The notes under the pieces are model-generated. The model did no database searches and was not told the origin of the DNA. It saw only the letters and a program-made list of their open reading frames with translations. The position numbers and the translations under genes were made by a program. A DNA stretch of 59,567 nucleotides from Phycisphaerae bacterium. GTDB lineage: Bacteria > Planctomycetota > Phycisphaerae > Sedimentisphaerales > SM23-30. Below are positions 27,782-37,346 of this stretch, in pieces (positions within the stretch are counted from its first letter, which is position 1; each line of letters begins with the position of its first letter). The stretch spans positions 1 through 59,567 of the forward strand of contig JAEIOG010000021.1 in the NCBI GenBank assembly GCA_016342495.1. The letters are read 5' to 3'.

Positions 27782-29053
27782 TTACTTATTAAGTGCCTGG
27801 TCAAAATCGGCGATAATATCTTCAATACTTTCCAAACCAACTGAGACACGGATAAATTCGGGATTTATGCCGGATTCAATTTGCTGGGCCTCGGAAAGTT
27901 GTCGGTGGGTTGTCGATGCCGGATGAATTACCAGCGTTCTGACATCACCAACATTTGCCAGATGGCTGGCTAATTCTACCGAATCAATAAATCTCTGCCC
28001 TGCCGCACAACCACCTTTAATGCCAAAGCAAAGAACCGCACCATATCCACCCTTGAAATATTTTTGGGCTTGGTTGTAGGTTGGATGTTCCGGCAAACCC
28101 GCGTATTTAACCCATTGGACTTTATCATGGGCCTGTAAAAACTTTGCTAATTCTAATGTATTGGCACAATGCTGTTTAATACGCAAAGGCAAAGTTTCAA
28201 TGCCCTGAATTAACTGGAATGAATTAAACGGGCTGGGACACGGGCCAATATTTCTCATGCCATCAACTCGAATCTTGGTCACAAAGGCAATTTCACCCAA
28301 AGCCTCATAATATTTCAAACCATGATAACTCGGATCAGGTTCGGTAAAACCGGGGAATTTGCCATTGGCCCAGTTAAATTTCCCGTTTTCAATTATTACC
28401 CCGCCAATAGATGTGCCATGGCCGCCAATCCATTTGGTACAGGAATGCACCACAACGTCAGCACCATATTCAAAAGGTTTGCAAATCAAAGGAGCAAAGG
28501 TATTGTCGATAATCAAAGGTACGCCATTTCCATGGGCAACATCCGCTATCGCCTGAATATCGGCAACATCACAACTGGGGTTTCCAATCGACTCAATATA
28601 AACCGCCTTAGTATTAGGCTTGATCGCGGCCTGAATTGTTTCAGGGTTTAAATCAACAGCAAATGTTGTTTCAATTCCCATACGTGGTAGGGTATATCTA
28701 AATAAGGTATCCGTACCGCCATAAACAAATGGACTTGATACAATATGATCACCCACTTGGGCTATATTATGAATCGCCAGGAATATTGCCGACATCCCGC
28801 TGGCAGTAGCAATAGCTGCAGTGCCGCCCTCCAGAGCTGCAATTCTTTTTTCAAATACGTCGGTAGTAGGATTCATCAGCCGGGTATAGATATTACCAAA
28901 CTCTTTCAAATCAAAAAGGTTAGCGGCATGTTCGGTATCCTTAAATACATAAGCAGTGGTTTGGTATATTGGTACTGCACGTGAACCAGTCGGGTCGATT
29001 TCGTGGCCTGCATGCAAGGATAAGGTTTCATCTTTTAAATTTTCATTGGTCAT
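27782..29053 (-). CDS. metY: O-acetylhomoserine sulfhydrylase (Cys/Met metabolism PLP enzyme)
   Basis: A 423-residue PLP enzyme expected to make homocysteine from O-acetylhomoserine and sulfide. '[27 protein letters not shown]' is the classic MetY opening; '[25 protein letters not shown]' and '[20 protein letters not shown]' (PLP Lys in CTKW) follow. The length (about 425) favours MetY over MetB/MetZ (about 385-400). CAGGAG lies upstream of the ATG. No SAM riboswitch is recognised in the 370-bp leader region, but a promoter and a perfect palindrome are present there. Confidence 0.9.
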   Translation of the reverse strand: MTNENLKDETLSLHAGHEIDPTGSRAVPIYQTTAYVFKDTEHAANLFDLKEFGNIYTRLMNPTTDVFEKRIAALEGGTAAIATASGMSAIFLAIHNIAQVGDHIVSSPFVYGGTDTLFRYTLPRMGIETTFAVDLNPETIQAAIKPNTKAVYIESIGNPSCDVADIQAIADVAHGNGVPLIIDNTFAPLICKPFEYGADVVVHSCTKWIGGHGTSIGGVIIENGKFNWANGKFPGFTEPDPSYHGLKYYEALGEIAFVTKIRVDGMRNIGPCPSPFNSFQLIQGIETLPLRIKQHCANTLELAKFLQAHDKVQWVKYAGLPEHPTYNQAQKYFKGGYGAVLCFGIKGGCAAGQRFIDSVELASHLANVGDVRTLVIHPASTTHRQLSEAQQIESGINPEFIRVSVGLESIEDIIADFDQALNK

Positions 29054-29109
29054 TTTATTAAGCTCCTGATGGGATTGAATATTTATTTTTTCTGTCGAAT
29101 TAGTCTACT

Positions 29110-29139
29110 ATTATAGTCTCTTAAAGGAAGTTAAGGCAA
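29110..29139 (-). promoter_or_regulatory. Sigma-70-type promoter for metY
   Basis: On the minus strand, TTGCCT (29134-29139), 18-nt spacer, TATAAT (29110-29115), about 56 nt upstream of the metY ATG. Confidence 0.6.
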
Positions 29140-29167
29140 GAAAATTCACTTCATGTGCGGACCTGCC

Positions 29168-29190
29168 ATTTCTAACAGCCTGTTAGAAAT
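29168..29190. promoter_or_regulatory. Perfect palindrome, possible operator upstream of metY
   Basis: ATTTCTAACA-GCC-TGTTAGAAAT, 10-bp arms with a 3-bp centre, 28 bp upstream of the metY -35 box. It could be a regulator site or a dispersed palindromic element. Confidence 0.4.
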
Positions 29191-29314
29191 CACTGACCCT
29201 CTTCATAAACCCCTATAAAACAACAACATAGACAATAAAAAGCATAAAACCAATACAATCCTAACAGCTTTGCAATATACTTTTAATTATTTCAATAGAA
29301 TGCTTGATTATTTC

Positions 29315-29342
29315 TTGTTCAAAGCGATAATAGTTGTAAAAT
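29315..29342 (+). promoter_or_regulatory. Sigma-70-type promoter for the cold-shock gene
   Basis: TTGTTC (29315-29320), 16-nt spacer, TAAAAT (29337-29342). The transcript would have a leader of about 75 nt with a small hairpin (GTCTG/CAGAC). Confidence 0.45.
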
Positions 29343-29422
29343 ACTTTTTCATCTTTTGTGTCTGAGTTGCCAGACTTAAATAGATGCCTTGAACAATCAT
29401 AGCTGACAAATAGGAGTATGTA

Positions 29423-29623
29423 ATGGAAAACGGTACCATTAAATGGTTCAATCCCAAAAAAGGTTTTGGCTTTATCGCTAACGATAGTGGCAATGACGTA
29501 TTTGTTCATCATAGCCAAGTCGAAGAAAAAGCCATACTTACCCAAGGCGACCAGGTACTTTACGAAACCGTCCAGGGTGAAATGGGGCCAAAAGCAACCC
29601 ATGTAACTAAAAATAATAGCTAG
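29423..29623 (+). CDS. Cold-shock protein, CspA family
   Basis: A 66-residue single cold-shock domain, an RNA/ssDNA chaperone. RNP1 'KGFGFIAND' and RNP2 'DVFVHHSQV' are intact, and the start 'MENGTIKWFNPKKGFGFI' is canonical. TAGGAG lies upstream of the ATG. Together with the DEAD-box helicase at the left end it is a typical RNA-structure-remodelling protein. Confidence 0.95.
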   Translation: MENGTIKWFNPKKGFGFIANDSGNDVFVHHSQVEEKAILTQGDQVLYETVQGEMGPKATHVTKNNS

Positions 29624-29842
29624 CTTCGCAAAAATCACAGCGTTACATTTCTTACTTATTCGCTGTTTTATCTCTTTTGAACTATCGTCGCACTAACAAC
29701 GAACGGATGTGTGTTTACGCGCTTTTTTTTACAAATAAACTAATCCGTCGTAAAACCCGATATAAAACTTTTCACTTTAATATTAGCGCCACTACCTGTA
29801 TAATTACCTTCATAATGCAATATTTAATATCGGAGTGCAATT

Positions 29843-30505
29843 ATGACTGCAAAAACCTACACTGTAGAAAAAATCAAAGCCCCCTTCACTCATACCGGAG
29901 ATATCGATTCAGGCATATGGCTGGATATCCCGATAATAGAAATCAATAATTACATGGGCGATGAACCAGAACATAAACCCAGATGCCAGGCCAAGATGGT
30001 TTATGACAGCGACAATCTCTATATTATTTTCAGTGTAAGAGATAATTACATTCTCTCCACCAGAACCCAAAACCAGCAGGATATCTGGAATGACAGCTGC
30101 GTGGAATTCTTCTTCAGCCACGACATCACCAAAGGCTATCTGGCTATTGAAATGAACTGTGGTGGCCGTTTTCTGCTGTACTATAAAGCCAACCCCCAGA
30201 CAGCCAACACCCTTTTCACCTATGATCAGTGCAATCAGGTCGAAGTCTTTCATTCCATGCCCAAAACAGTCAACCCCGAACTGCGTAAAGAAACTACCTG
30301 GACTGTCGAATATAAACTCCCTTTAGCTATGTGTAACGAATACCTCAATATCGGCAACCCACAGCCCGGAACCGTCTGGCAAGGAAACTTCTACAAATGT
30401 GCTGATGAATGTTCCAGACCCCATTGGCTAACCTGGTCACCTATTGATTGGCCTAAACCAAATTTCCATAAACCCGAATTCTTTGGTAATCTCATCTTTG
30501 AATAA
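29843..30505 (+). CDS. Carbohydrate-binding family 9-like (CBM9-like) protein
   Basis: A 220-residue beta-sandwich protein. 'YDSDNLYIIFSVRDNYI', 'DIWNDSCVEFFFS' and the C-terminal 'GTVWQGNFYKCADECSRPHWLTWSP' are typical of CBM9-like stand-alone proteins of the Bacteroidetes/planctomycete glycan context. No signal peptide is visible, so it is either cytoplasmic or the start lies elsewhere. A sugar-binding role is inferred from the fold only. Confidence 0.75.
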   Translation: MTAKTYTVEKIKAPFTHTGDIDSGIWLDIPIIEINNYMGDEPEHKPRCQAKMVYDSDNLYIIFSVRDNYILSTRTQNQQDIWNDSCVEFFFSHDITKGYLAIEMNCGGRFLLYYKANPQTANTLFTYDQCNQVEVFHSMPKTVNPELRKETTWTVEYKLPLAMCNEYLNIGNPQPGTVWQGNFYKCADECSRPHWLTWSPIDWPKPNFHKPEFFGNLIFE

Positions 30506-30551
30506 ATCACAAAGCCTTAATACTCTCAGTATAATTTTTTTACAAATCCAT

Positions 30552-30584
30552 AAAAAAAACCAGTCCAATAGAACTGGTTTTTTT
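30552..30584. terminator. Bidirectional terminator
   Basis: 12-bp stem (30553-30564 with 30573-30584) whose outer part is A7/T7, so it can act on both strands. It lies between the CBM9-like gene and the convergent lipoprotein gene. Confidence 0.85.
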
Positions 30585-30603
30585 ATTCATTTCAAAAAAG
30601 CAA

Positions 30604-30918
30604 TTATTCAGGAATTTTAACGCCTTCAAGTGCTTTTTTGGTTTCTTCAACTTTTTCTTCAGTGGTTTCTTTTACTTCTTCCACCATATCTTCAACCTTT
30701 TCTTTAGCGTCTTCAACAGTTCCTTCGACTTTATCCTTAGCGTCTTCTACTGCATCTTTAACTTTTTCTGTATCAGTGGCAGGATCTTTGTCCCCGCCGC
30801 AAGTGCCACAGCAACCTTCATCATTGCCAGCTCCAGCCGTGCCAGCTTCATCTTTTGCGCATCCAACTACAAAAGCAAACATTGCCATACACATTACTAT
30901 TGCCAAAATCTTTTTCAT
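30604..30918 (-). CDS. Small lipoprotein with Cys-rich head and amphipathic helical tail
   Basis: A 104-residue lipoprotein: signal peptide with lipobox VVG-Cys20, then 'GCCGTCGG', a compact cysteine cluster that could bind a metal, then about 60 residues of Lys/Glu/Val-rich 11-mer-like repeats ('KVKDAVEDAKDKVEGTVEDA') resembling YtxH/apolipoprotein-type helices. No known function. GGAG lies upstream of the ATG. It is the last gene of the leftward glycan-locus run. Confidence 0.75.
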   Translation of the reverse strand: MKKILAIVMCMAMFAFVVGCAKDEAGTAGAGNDEGCCGTCGGDKDPATDTEKVKDAVEDAKDKVEGTVEDAKEKVEDMVEEVKETTEEKVEETKKALEGVKIPE

Positions 30919-30973
30919 TTAAAATACTCCTAAAAATTTTATTTGTAAAACCTATACTATGACTTATTCAGTC

Positions 30974-31819
30974 TTAACTTTTGTTTTTCATTGGCGTGAC
31001 TTCCTTTTGCCAGCCAGCACCAATATTTTCATCAATTATAAAAATATCGGCGGCTATTCCTTTCTTATCATCTATCTTTATATCTGTCCATAAAACCGTG
31101 GTAATTTCACAACGATCGCCACCTTTTTCATAGCGAATCTGAACCGGCAGATAATTTTTAACATCCATCCAGAGTTCTAATTTCACATATTCTTTTGCAT
31201 AGACACTCTCTTTTAGCGGAATAAGCTCGATATGTACAGTATTTTTTAGCTCTTTTGCTTCCAATTTCTTATCTACTATTATTTTAATTCCAAAATATTT
31301 GATCAGATCATCTTTTTTTATCGAAAAAGGCAGCGGAAACGGGCCTTTACCGATTCTAAATGCATCACGATCCTTTTTATCCTTGGCAACCTGCCATTTT
31401 TGAATCATTTTGGTCCGGTCGTTTCGGCGGGTAAGCCACATGCCGTCAAAAACATAGTCATCATTGAATTTCACTGGCTTAGCCCAATCGGCCGGGTCGT
31501 CCTCCAGTTCATCGACATCCTGCTGGAGCATATCATCAAAGTTCATTCTTGCCAAGATGGCATCTTTTTCGACTTTGTAAAAGATCGATCCATTCTGAGT
31601 AGTAACAATCTCCAGCTCAGGCTGAGCCATGGTATATTTCATTTTTGCCTGATAAGTCTTTAGCTTCCCAGCAGCCAACTCTACTTTATCCAGTAAATCA
31701 TTAGCTTCCTTGGAAATCTCAACCTTTTTCTCTATTTTTTCGGTCTGCCCAGCTTCCTCTGTCGCCCAGCTGACACCAGCAAAGCCAAAAACTACAATTA
31801 AAACTAATAATTTTTTCAT
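30974..31819 (-). CDS. LolA-like periplasmic protein
   Basis: A 281-residue exported protein with signal peptide (1-19, cleavage after SWA). The remainder is beta-rich with a long charged helix at its start ('ANDLLDKVELAAGKLKTYQA'), the pattern of planctomycete LolA-like/outer-membrane lipoprotein-sorting folds. 'RIGKGPFPLPFSIKKDDLIKYF' near residue 170 is a recurrent feature in that group as I recall it. A lipid or lipoprotein carrier role is inferred from the fold. I start at 31819 (MKKLLVL), with TTGGAG upstream; the open frame extends 10 codons further. Confidence 0.65.
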   Translation of the reverse strand: MKKLLVLIVVFGFAGVSWATEEAGQTEKIEKKVEISKEANDLLDKVELAAGKLKTYQAKMKYTMAQPELEIVTTQNGSIFYKVEKDAILARMNFDDMLQQDVDELEDDPADWAKPVKFNDDYVFDGMWLTRRNDRTKMIQKWQVAKDKKDRDAFRIGKGPFPLPFSIKKDDLIKYFGIKIIVDKKLEAKELKNTVHIELIPLKESVYAKEYVKLELWMDVKNYLPVQIRYEKGGDRCEITTVLWTDIKIDDKKGIAADIFIIDENIGAGWQKEVTPMKNKS

Positions 31820-31905
31820 AACATACTCCAATTTTAAAAAATGCTGCAAAGCAACACTGAAACATTCTTACTCGCTTACACAATTATAGACGCTAAAACA
31901 GGCAT

Positions 31906-32493
31906 TTACTTGCACATAATCCCTGTTATTATTCCTGGCAGCTCACCTAATGAATCTATTACATAGTCCGCTTCATGCTTAAATTCATCACTATCGGGGC
32001 TGGTGGTCAATAAAACCGTATAAGCCCCGGCATCGCGGCCACTGATTATATCAAACAGGAAATCCCCCACCATAACCGCATTTTTCGGATCAACACCTAA
32101 CCTTTCACAGGCTAACTGCACTGGATAAGGATCTGGTTTGGGCGGCCCATCTTCGCGGGTTACTATTGTGTCAAAAAATAAATCATGCAAATCGCAAACT
32201 ATTTCGACATTTTTGAGGTTATTTCGGGTAACAATCCCGGTTTTTATCCCGGTTTCCTTAAAAAAAGCCATCATCTCATAAACACCACTATTCAATTCCG
32301 ACTTGTTTGCTGCCAATGCTTCATGCTTAAGCAATATCTCATGGGCACGCCGATACTCATCCGGGCTCATTTTTTCCATTGCTTCCAAAATTGGCCCGCT
32401 AATCCCGCCAATTTCTTCCCGGATAGCGTCAAAATCAAAGTGTGGCACCGTCAATGTGCCATCCATATCAAATATCGCCGCTTGAATTGTCAT
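31906..32493 (-). CDS. HAD-superfamily hydrolase (phosphatase-like)
   Basis: A 195-residue HAD-IA hydrolase. 'AIFDMDGTLTVP' holds the nucleophile Asp and acid/base Asp, 'TGIVTRNN' is motif II, Lys in 'PPKPDPYP' is motif III and 'VMVGDFLFDIISGRDAGAYT' motif IV. Resembles phosphoglycolate/beta-phosphoglucomutase-like phosphatases; substrate unknown. The start at 32493 is 4 nt after the GH16 stop with AAAGG upstream, so the two are translated from one message; 46 extra upstream codons overlap GH16 and are not used. Confidence 0.85.
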   Translation of the reverse strand: MTIQAAIFDMDGTLTVPHFDFDAIREEIGGISGPILEAMEKMSPDEYRRAHEILLKHEALAANKSELNSGVYEMMAFFKETGIKTGIVTRNNLKNVEIVCDLHDLFFDTIVTREDGPPKPDPYPVQLACERLGVDPKNAVMVGDFLFDIISGRDAGAYTVLLTTSPDSDEFKHEADYVIDSLGELPGIITGIMCK

Positions 32494-32497
32494 AAAT

Positions 32498-33367
32498 CTA
32501 CCTTTTTTCCTTTTTGGTATTATCATATTGTTTTGCTTTAAAGGCAACCTTGTCATCCTTGTCATATAATTGATAAACCCGAACATAATCAACGACAAAT
32601 TCATCGGGCAAAGTCGCTTTTGCAATATCACCGCCCCAGGTTCCCTTTTCCGCAGATATTTTTAGATAAACCGGCACCTGGCAAACATCTCCAGCACTGG
32701 TTCGCCAGGTTTCCTTGCCATCGATATAAAAGACATATTCATCAGGTGTCCAGAGCAAACCAAAATCATGATAGCCTTTCATTACCCCAGGAACCTTTGG
32801 GACATGGCCTTTGCTTTTATGTTCTTTACCATAGCCATCCCAATGCAGAGTATGCTGAACCCGATCATCCAGAGAAAATTTTTCAAAAATATCCAGTTCG
32901 GTCCCATCCATGCCAGCATTTTTCGTCGAGCTAATACCACCTTTGACAGGCATGGCCCAAAATGCCGTCCAGAACCCTTCCTGAGTATGCATTTTAGCTC
33001 GAATTTCATAATATCCGAATATCTGGCCAAACTTACCCAGAGTTCGCAGACAAGCAGTATCATGCCAACCTTTTTTATCAGGGCTCTCCCGGGTAATCAT
33101 TTTCAATTTACCCTTGCCATCTAGCTTGGCACAATCACGATGCCAGAAATTTTTATCACGACAAGTCCGGTCGGCATGGACAACATACCATTTATTTGGA
33201 TCAATAACCTTGCCATCAAATTCATCATTAAACGTCAATTTCCATTTAGCCCCGGCAATTGGGGACTTTGGTATTTTAACTTCAATCTTTTTTGCCGGTT
33301 TGGCAGTATCTGCCCATACTGTTATTGAAAACGCCAACAAAGCTACAATTATATAATATTTTTTCAT
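32498..33367 (-). CDS. Secreted glycoside hydrolase family 16
   Basis: A 289-residue exported endo-glycanase with signal peptide (cleavage near VWA-DT). The GH16 catalytic signature ExDxxE is seen as 'GTELDIFEKF', with both Glu and the Asp present. 'KLTFNDEFDG' is the typical start of the jelly-roll domain and 'HDFGLLWTPDEYVFYIDG' its later strand. GH16 enzymes cut laminarin, agar, carrageenan or porphyran; nearby sulfatases favour a sulfated algal galactan, but this is inference. GGAG precedes the ATG. Confidence 0.9.
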   Translation of the reverse strand: MKKYYIIVALLAFSITVWADTAKPAKKIEVKIPKSPIAGAKWKLTFNDEFDGKVIDPNKWYVVHADRTCRDKNFWHRDCAKLDGKGKLKMITRESPDKKGWHDTACLRTLGKFGQIFGYYEIRAKMHTQEGFWTAFWAMPVKGGISSTKNAGMDGTELDIFEKFSLDDRVQHTLHWDGYGKEHKSKGHVPKVPGVMKGYHDFGLLWTPDEYVFYIDGKETWRTSAGDVCQVPVYLKISAEKGTWGGDIAKATLPDEFVVDYVRVYQLYDKDDKVAFKAKQYDNTKKEKR

Positions 33368-33393
33368 AGAAAAACTCCATTAATTATTGTCAA

Positions 33394-34725
33394 TCATTTT
33401 TTAATAACAATACCAACAACATCTAATTCATATTTTATAAAAGAAGGAAAACTGCCTCTTAACCAAAGCAATGCATAATTCTGACCATCACTTTTTGGCA
33501 CAACCGGCCTGATATTGTCCTGCTGAGAATTGGCGGTGATTGCAGTCCAAACCCAGCTTGCGCCATAGTCAGCTGTCACACCTTTATAAATCTCATGCTT
33601 GCCAGTGCCAATTTTTTCACCCGTTTCAGGATTCACATTAGTTGAAACATAAACAACATTTACATCTGTCGGATCAATCGTAATCAAACCGGTATAATCA
33701 TTTTCATGTGGCCAGAAACAACCGCCGCCAAAGGCAGCCTGATGATTATGCCAGCGACTGCCATCCCATCGAGTATAGCAATAACGATGATCTTCATTGC
33801 TGTGATAAACAGTATAGCCTATACATGGATAGCCATTATCATCTAAACGAATTGAGCTTGTCCAGCCGCGATCTTCACGTTTTGAACCTTTATAAAGCAA
33901 ATCCGCTTCTTGAGGGATTAACGGACCATCTTTTAAATCTTTAATATAAGTGTCATCAACTTTATAAAATTTTCCATCCCTAAACTTAGCAAAAAATACA
34001 CTATTATTGCATACTCGAGGATGCCCTTCTGTAAAGGTTATATAAACCGTATCTTTGTTATTTGTGCAATAACGTGCATAAGGCCGCTGTCTTCGGTCTG
34101 GGTTGCCATCATCAATAAACTGCCCTCCGGCGACCCAGCTTTTACCCAAATCATCAGAATAAATAAAATGCGGGGTGTAAATCCTCCCATCTCGATAAAA
34201 ATTATACATCCGCTTTTCATATGGCATATAATAGACATTGGCATAGGTCAGCCATTGACCCTGGCCATGATGATAAGTATATTCCTCGCCCCATTTTGTT
34301 GTATCATTAACTTCGCTTAAACGGAAATAATGATAAGGGTCTTGAGTTCTAAAATGCTTTTCATATGTTACTAAAACTCTTCCATCAGGCCGAACACAGA
34401 AAACCGGTGCATCATGATCGTCAGCCTCAAAATCCTCATGCAATACAATTGTACCAAGATGCTTTTCCCCTGCCATATCGTAGTTCGCAACTTTAATATC
34501 ACCACCTTCGGTTCCGCTGACAGCGCCTACTACCAGCTTGCCATCATGCATAATTACCCGTTCATCCTGGAACCAGCACCAACCACCATTATCAATAAAA
34601 GTAATCAAGTTTTCAGGAACAGTCTGCCCCTTATCGTCAACTATCATTACAATTGAATTATGGTCGGCACAACCAGCAAAACTAAAACTTAAAGCAATTA
34701 ACAACGCTGCGACTTTATTCATCAT
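33394..34725 (-). CDS. BNR_4-type beta-propeller protein, possible polysaccharide lyase
   Basis: A 443-residue lipoprotein-like exported protein (lipobox FAG-Cys). 'LITFIDNGGWCWFQDERVIMHDGKL' is the hallmark opening of BNR_4-repeat proteins, the seven-bladed propeller fold shared with ulvan lyases PL24/PL25. Later blades show 'RVLVTYEKHF', 'DDGNPDRRQRPYARYC' and 'YTVYHSNEDHRYCYTRWDG'. Whether it has lyase activity cannot be said from sequence. AGAGG is 8 nt before the first of two adjacent ATGs. It sits between GH16 and the metallophosphoesterase in one leftward run. Confidence 0.8.
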   Translation of the reverse strand: MMNKVAALLIALSFSFAGCADHNSIVMIVDDKGQTVPENLITFIDNGGWCWFQDERVIMHDGKLVVGAVSGTEGGDIKVANYDMAGEKHLGTIVLHEDFEADDHDAPVFCVRPDGRVLVTYEKHFRTQDPYHYFRLSEVNDTTKWGEEYTYHHGQGQWLTYANVYYMPYEKRMYNFYRDGRIYTPHFIYSDDLGKSWVAGGQFIDDGNPDRRQRPYARYCTNNKDTVYITFTEGHPRVCNNSVFFAKFRDGKFYKVDDTYIKDLKDGPLIPQEADLLYKGSKREDRGWTSSIRLDDNGYPCIGYTVYHSNEDHRYCYTRWDGSRWHNHQAAFGGGCFWPHENDYTGLITIDPTDVNVVYVSTNVNPETGEKIGTGKHEIYKGVTADYGASWVWTAITANSQQDNIRPVVPKSDGQNYALLWLRGSFPSFIKYELDVVGIVIKK

Positions 34726-34740
34726 TAAACAGACCTCTTT

Positions 34741-35616
34741 CTATTTTCCCAATCTAATAATCGTATTGGTATTTTCTAATTCAATTTCTTTGCCATTAAT
34801 TTCTACAATGCCAAAGGCGTTATTGTCAAGCCCCGGCCCTTCAACCATCCCTTTAACCGTGAAATATTCGATGCCATTAATCTTTGAATAATCACCAGCA
34901 TGATGATGACCTTGAAAAACAGCTATTACCCTGCCTGATTTTTCCAGAATATTTCTTACCTGAGCAGCATTGTTAACATAAACAGCTCCGCTGCCATCTA
35001 AAAGCTGATGCACAAAGACAATAGTTTTAGATTGGTCAGCACCGAGGTCATTTTCCAGCCAACTCAATTGTTTTTCAGTGATATTGGCATCGGTCCAGTC
35101 GAAATTACCGTTGGCATAATCACTGGAATCACTATTAAAATTCGCGTCAAGCACTACAAAATGCACACCTTTAACATCAAAAGAATAATAAGTCTTATTT
35201 GCATCAATACCGCTATTGACTATATTTGACAGAAATTGCGTTTTTGTAATACAATCCATATCATGATTGCCTAAAACATGATAACGCGGACCATTAAATT
35301 CCGCCATCTGCTTTTCAGCCCGCTGCAAATACTTTATTGCTTCTTGAGGGTCTTTGCTGTCAGACATATCTTTCAGATCACCTAGCTCAATTATAAAATC
35401 GACATTGCTATTGTTCATACATACAACAAACTCGCTTATCTTAGCCAGTGAATCACGATAATTTCGTGTACCACGGTTATCGACATCAGCATAATGAGCA
35501 TCTGTAAATACACCAAATCGAACATTAGAGTCTTGTCCGTTCATAATATTCATATTCGAACAAGAACTCAGACCCGCTAACATAAAGACAAGAGTTAAGA
35601 GAAATATATTTTTCAT
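34741..35616 (-). CDS. Lipoprotein metallophosphoesterase
   Basis: A 291-residue calcineurin-like phosphoesterase. Lipobox LSS-Cys19 anchors it outside the cytoplasm. Metal ligands are in order: 'FTDAHYAD' (DxH), 'IELGDLKD' (GDxxD), 'LGNHDMD' (GNHD), 'VFVHQL' and 'FQGHHHAGDY' (GHxH). The substrate is unknown; an export role in removing phosphate esters from glycans or organophosphate is plausible. AAGGAG is 6 nt upstream. Only 15 bp separate it from the BNR_4 gene. Confidence 0.9.
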   Translation of the reverse strand: MKNIFLLTLVFMLAGLSSCSNMNIMNGQDSNVRFGVFTDAHYADVDNRGTRNYRDSLAKISEFVVCMNNSNVDFIIELGDLKDMSDSKDPQEAIKYLQRAEKQMAEFNGPRYHVLGNHDMDCITKTQFLSNIVNSGIDANKTYYSFDVKGVHFVVLDANFNSDSSDYANGNFDWTDANITEKQLSWLENDLGADQSKTIVFVHQLLDGSGAVYVNNAAQVRNILEKSGRVIAVFQGHHHAGDYSKINGIEYFTVKGMVEGPGLDNNAFGIVEINGKEIELENTNTIIRLGK

Positions 35617-35758
35617 GTATGGCTCCTTGGTTAATTATTTTAAAATAATAACAGCATAAAACATTAATAGCAAACCAAAACCACCACTATGGCAGTAAAA
35701 TCGCTATTAGCATTTTATGCTGCTTATCATTTTATCAACAAAGCCAAAAGCTGTTGGC

Positions 35759-37123
35759 TTATTTTTCAGACTTAAATGGGAATAATTCCGATTTTTCATG
35801 AGCCTGAGCCAAGAATTCTTTTGCTTTTTTGACCAGTTCAGGTTTGCTTGAAGCAATGTCTTTTTCTTCAAACTTATCATTTTCCAGATCAAAAAGCTCT
35901 ATTGGCTGGTCAAAACCCTTATGGACCTCTGAGCGAACCGCTTTATAATTGCCAAACCGCACTGCCTGAGTTCCTTTGCCAGCAGTAAATTCCCAATAGA
36001 GATATTCATGCTGTCGTTGATCATCTTGACCAAAAAGCGTTGGCAAAAATGAAATACCATCAATACCGGTAGGTGCCTTTGCCTCTGCCAATTCGGCAAA
36101 GGTTGGCAGGACATCCCAAAATGCCGAAACATGACTGGTTTGACTGCCAGGTTTAATTTTACCGGGGAAACGAGCAATCATCGGCACCCGGATACCACCT
36201 TCGTACAAACTCATTTTCCGTCCGCGTAAGCCACCTGCACCATTAAAATGCGGTATAGTTTTGCCACTGCCATGGGGGCCATTATCACTGGTAAAAATAA
36301 CCAGAGTATTATCATCAATTCCAAATTCTTTCAGCAAAGCCATGATTTTACCAACATCGCCATCCATGCGAGTAATCATCGCGGCCTGAGTTTTTTGATC
36401 TTCGGTCCATTTTTTTTCCTTGTATTGACCTAAATCAGGAACCTGAAAAGCAGTATGAGGGATCGTAAAAGGCACATACAGAAAAAATGATTCATCCTTA
36501 TGCTTTTTGACAAATTCCAGAGCTTCATTGGCGATTTCGTCATGGGAATAATTCGTACCCGATTTCAATTTATTGCCCGGATACATGACCTTTTCATCAT
36601 TGCGCCATAGATGATCCGGATAATAGCTATGGGCCTGCCGCTGACAATTATAACCAAAGAAATAGTCAAAACCTTGATTATTCGGATCACCTTCGCTACC
36701 GGGATAGCCAATGCCCCATTTACCAAAAGCTCCGGTTGCATAACCCTGATTTTTCAGAACTTCAGCAACAGTAACTTCTTCTTTTTTTATGGGTTCATTA
36801 CCTTCAAATTTCAGAGCTTTATTGTTTCTGATAGTACAATGGCCTGTATGTCTACCAGTCATCAGCGAACAACGAGATGGAGCACAAACCGTTGAACCGG
36901 AATAATGATCGGTAAATTTCATCCCTTCCTGTGCCAGTTTATCGATATTGGGTGTCTTAATCAGTTTTTGGCCATAGCAACCGAGTTCGCCATAGCCCAG
37001 ATCGTCGGCTAATATATAAATAATATTGGGCCTACGTCTTCCTGCCGCCAAAACCCGACCTCCGGCGACCATAGAAACTGCCACAAAACCCGCTGTTTTA
37101 AGAAAATCACGTCTACAAATCAT
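35759..37123 (-). CDS. Tat-exported arylsulfatase (family S1), copy 1
   Basis: A 454-residue sulfatase hydrolysing sulfate esters. Tat signal 'CRRDFLKTAGFVAVSM' at the N-terminus. Maturation motif C-A-P-S-R at Cys80 (to become formylglycine), followed by 'LMTGRHTGH'. Metal ligands are visible as 'ILADDLGYGE' and 'FTSDNGPHG'. Arylsulfatase A-like length. The start at 37123 has AGAGG 5 nt upstream; the frame is open 12 codons further. The maturase (anSME) is not in the window. Confidence 0.95.
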   Translation of the reverse strand: MICRRDFLKTAGFVAVSMVAGGRVLAAGRRRPNIIYILADDLGYGELGCYGQKLIKTPNIDKLAQEGMKFTDHYSGSTVCAPSRCSLMTGRHTGHCTIRNNKALKFEGNEPIKKEEVTVAEVLKNQGYATGAFGKWGIGYPGSEGDPNNQGFDYFFGYNCQRQAHSYYPDHLWRNDEKVMYPGNKLKSGTNYSHDEIANEALEFVKKHKDESFFLYVPFTIPHTAFQVPDLGQYKEKKWTEDQKTQAAMITRMDGDVGKIMALLKEFGIDDNTLVIFTSDNGPHGSGKTIPHFNGAGGLRGRKMSLYEGGIRVPMIARFPGKIKPGSQTSHVSAFWDVLPTFAELAEAKAPTGIDGISFLPTLFGQDDQRQHEYLYWEFTAGKGTQAVRFGNYKAVRSEVHKGFDQPIELFDLENDKFEEKDIASSKPELVKKAKEFLAQAHEKSELFPFKSEK

Positions 37124-37346
37124 AAAAGCCTCTTTTTTTCTAAAAATTTGTCGATTCAAGCTAGGCCAGAACTATTAACTTATTAGCCATCTGACACAAT
37201 ATGATATCTTTGAATTCATTGAAGTCTGACATAAAAAGTAAAAATATATGAAAAAAACTATATTTTCGAGGCATAATTTCTGCACTAGCTGGGAATAACA
37301 GTATAGAAATTAAAACTAAAATTAACTCTTAACAGGAGAAATACAA

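Noticed and set aside
29054-29422. SAM riboswitch before metY
   Set aside because: I could not find the conserved core of SAM-I/S-box or of the other classes I know; only a promoter and a palindrome are visible.
30566-30600. Small open frames around 30500-30600
   Set aside because: Explained by the bidirectional terminator.
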